Source: Paralvinella palmiformis (taxonomy: Eukaryota > Annelida > Polychaeta > Terebellida > Alvinellidae). From it: a stretch of 64,000 bases of DNA. A model generated the notes under the pieces. The model did not search any database. It was given only the letters and a program-made list of their open reading frames with translations, and was not told where the DNA came from. The stretch is taken from assembly GCA_025642065.1 (NCBI GenBank), contig JAODUP010000485.1, positions 62,001-126,000 of the forward strand, read 5' to 3'. Of the stretch, positions 62,591-64,000 are shown in pieces (the first letter of the stretch is position 1; each line of letters starts with the position of its first letter). Position numbers and translations under genes: made by a program.

Positions 62591-63400
62591 AAGTTCATAT
62601 ATTGGTAGCATAGTGGGGGGGGGGGAACCCACGCCCACACCCACTCCAAAGAGAGAGAAAGCTTGAATTTAGTGGTCCAAAGGGCGCCGCCTATTGAAAG
62701 ACCAATGAACTAGCGTGGCGCCGTCTGGTGAAAGGGGAAAGAACTAAAGAAGGCTTTCCCGAAATCGGAATTCCTTCCCTATAGCTACTGCGCATGCTCC
62801 ATTACATGGACGGTGTTGTGTTGTTTTTGTGGCGGTGTTTATTTGTGATAACTGTCCCGAAAAAAAATTCTCAGTTGTTTAATAGTGAGTATGGTTTAAC
62901 TGTCCATTAGTTATTCATTCAGTATGACTAGTTAGAATATTTAGACTAATGAATAATCATAGATATGTTCAATGTTGGTAAGCATCCCGGATGATAAGAG
63001 TTCATTTCAAGAGTCAAGTGACAACTGATCTGTCAGACTCTGAGACTGTTGCCAGTGTTGGGAAGTTACTAGATCTTGGTATTACTGACTAGTAATAGTT
63101 AGATCTACTATTGTTAGTTGTGAGTTGGCTTGTCTTGTGAGTTCAGAGTTTTTTTGTCATTTGACTTGTCTCGTACCATGCACTGATGCTGTAGATCTAG
63201 TTAATCATAATCATAATGTTGATCTATTTAATTCTTAATTATGAAGAACTTTGAGAAAGGAACAGTACGTTCGTGTTCAATTCAATTTATCAGGACTAAT
63301 ATAATTAATGTTCCTATATTGGTATAATAATAATTTATGTCAAAGCATGCACATGATCAACCACATTAATAAATCCAGTTCAAAGCGCTTGTAAATCGAT
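62591..63400. other. No gene recognised; GC-richer patch at 62640-62840
   Basis: A G tract at about 62614, then a patch containing 'tactgcgcatgctcc' (an NRF1-like palindromic core) and 'ggcgccg' motifs. It could be a promoter of a gene beyond the window or a repeat. No exon was identified. Confidence 0.35.
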
Positions 63401-63558
63401 TATAACTGAACTGGTCTGTGGGTGCCACTGTACCAACCTGTTTAACAATCCTGCCTGTTTTAAAACAGGACCTTCCTGTTTTGAAACTGCACTGCAAGAC
63501 TTGTGGTTGTAAGATGGGCAACTCATTTCGCAACCACTTGATTCATCACAGCATCAGC

Positions 63559-63700
63559 AAATTTGATCGTGCACTATTTTGTAAAATAAGAATTTATTAT
63601 TCTTGCATGTGTTTGTATGCATATATATAATATTTGATCGTGCACTATTTTGTAAAATAAGAATTTATTATTCTTGCATGTGTTTGTATGCATATATATA
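63559..63700 (+). repeat. Tandem duplication of about 72 bp
   Basis: 'atttgatcgtgcactatttt' through 'tgtttgtatgcatatatata' occurs twice head to tail (about 63560-63628 and 63632-63700), essentially identical, so recent. Confidence 0.92.
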
Positions 63701-64000
63701 TATATATATATATATATACTTTCTGAACTTTTAAGTTGTTGAATCAGTCTGCTTCTGGTTTCAAAACTGCCCATGCCATTTTAAAACAGGAAGGGGGCCA
63801 TTTTAAAAATTAAAATAATTTACTGTTTTTTGAATTTATTTGTTCATATATCTATATATAGAGGTCTATATAATTTATATTCAATTGAATTTTCACAACA
63901 GCATATCCTTTTGCTAGATAATTGGTCAATAATACAGACAATTTAGAAATAACAGCACAAAATTGTGTTACGTGGTTGCTAAATGGTCAGGCATTCTTAA

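Overview
This is AT-rich, intron- and repeat-laden animal DNA, not a bacterial or phage segment. Evidence includes split genes with canonical 3' splice sites, tRNA-derived SINEs, several clades of dead LINEs, hAT relics and dozens of long (TA)n, (GT)n, (CT)n, (TAA)n and (CAGA)n arrays. L1-Tx1-like and L2/CR1-like LINEs, several SINE families, a multicopy 'GxAMHH' protein family and small secreted PAN plus EGF proteins together suggest a marine lophotrochozoan, most likely a mollusc. That assignment is inference from remembered family distributions, not a search result.

The one convincing host gene family is present in three copies. Copy 1 lies at about 2.0-5.7 kb (+), copy 2 at about 23.2-28.4 kb (+) and copy 3 at about 49.3-37.4 kb (-). 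Each has a conserved upstream block with a TATA-like element, a 3' splice site before a coding exon (signal peptide plus four-cysteine PAN/Apple-like core), an intron of 0.8-1.3 kb and an EGF-like exon. Copies 1 and 2 also show a short terminal exon. The first coding segment is exactly 295 nt in all three. Copy 3 has the cleanest EGF exon, copy 1 has lost the donor GT used by copy 3, and copy 2 has a degraded EGF exon. Further copies of the upstream block without coding exons lie at 32.2-34.9 kb, partly in tandem and partly inverted.

The rest is mostly mobile elements. 0-2 kb: a direct duplication and a small recurring ORF. 6.4-7.7 kb: a dispersed repeat and a repeat carrying a 40-codon ORF. 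8.2-11.7 kb: two fragments of one Jockey/CR1-type LINE family. 12.58 kb: a frameshifted RNase H1 hybrid-binding domain. 13.7-19.2 kb: a near full-length dead Tx1-like L1 split by a 0.9 kb DNA-transposon-like insert. 20.5-22.3 kb: an L2/CR1-like LINE with an internal deletion bridged in frame by (TA)n. 26.6-27.8 and 30.1-31.1 kb: endonuclease and RT pieces of an L2-like LINE. 37.9-39.9 kb: a LINE with a recognisable target-site duplication inside copy 3. 41.5-42.3 kb: a hAT relic. 46.3-48.3 kb: another LINE in copy 3. 52.9-54.2 kb: a degraded member of a multicopy invertebrate protein family. 57-61 kb: a fold-back palindrome, a 24-bp minisatellite and SINEs. 61.7-62.6 kb: a second hAT relic.

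The history readable here is duplication of a secreted-protein locus, spread of its 5' region, then separate decay and transposon colonisation of each copy. No operon, CRISPR array, rRNA or intact tRNA gene is visible.
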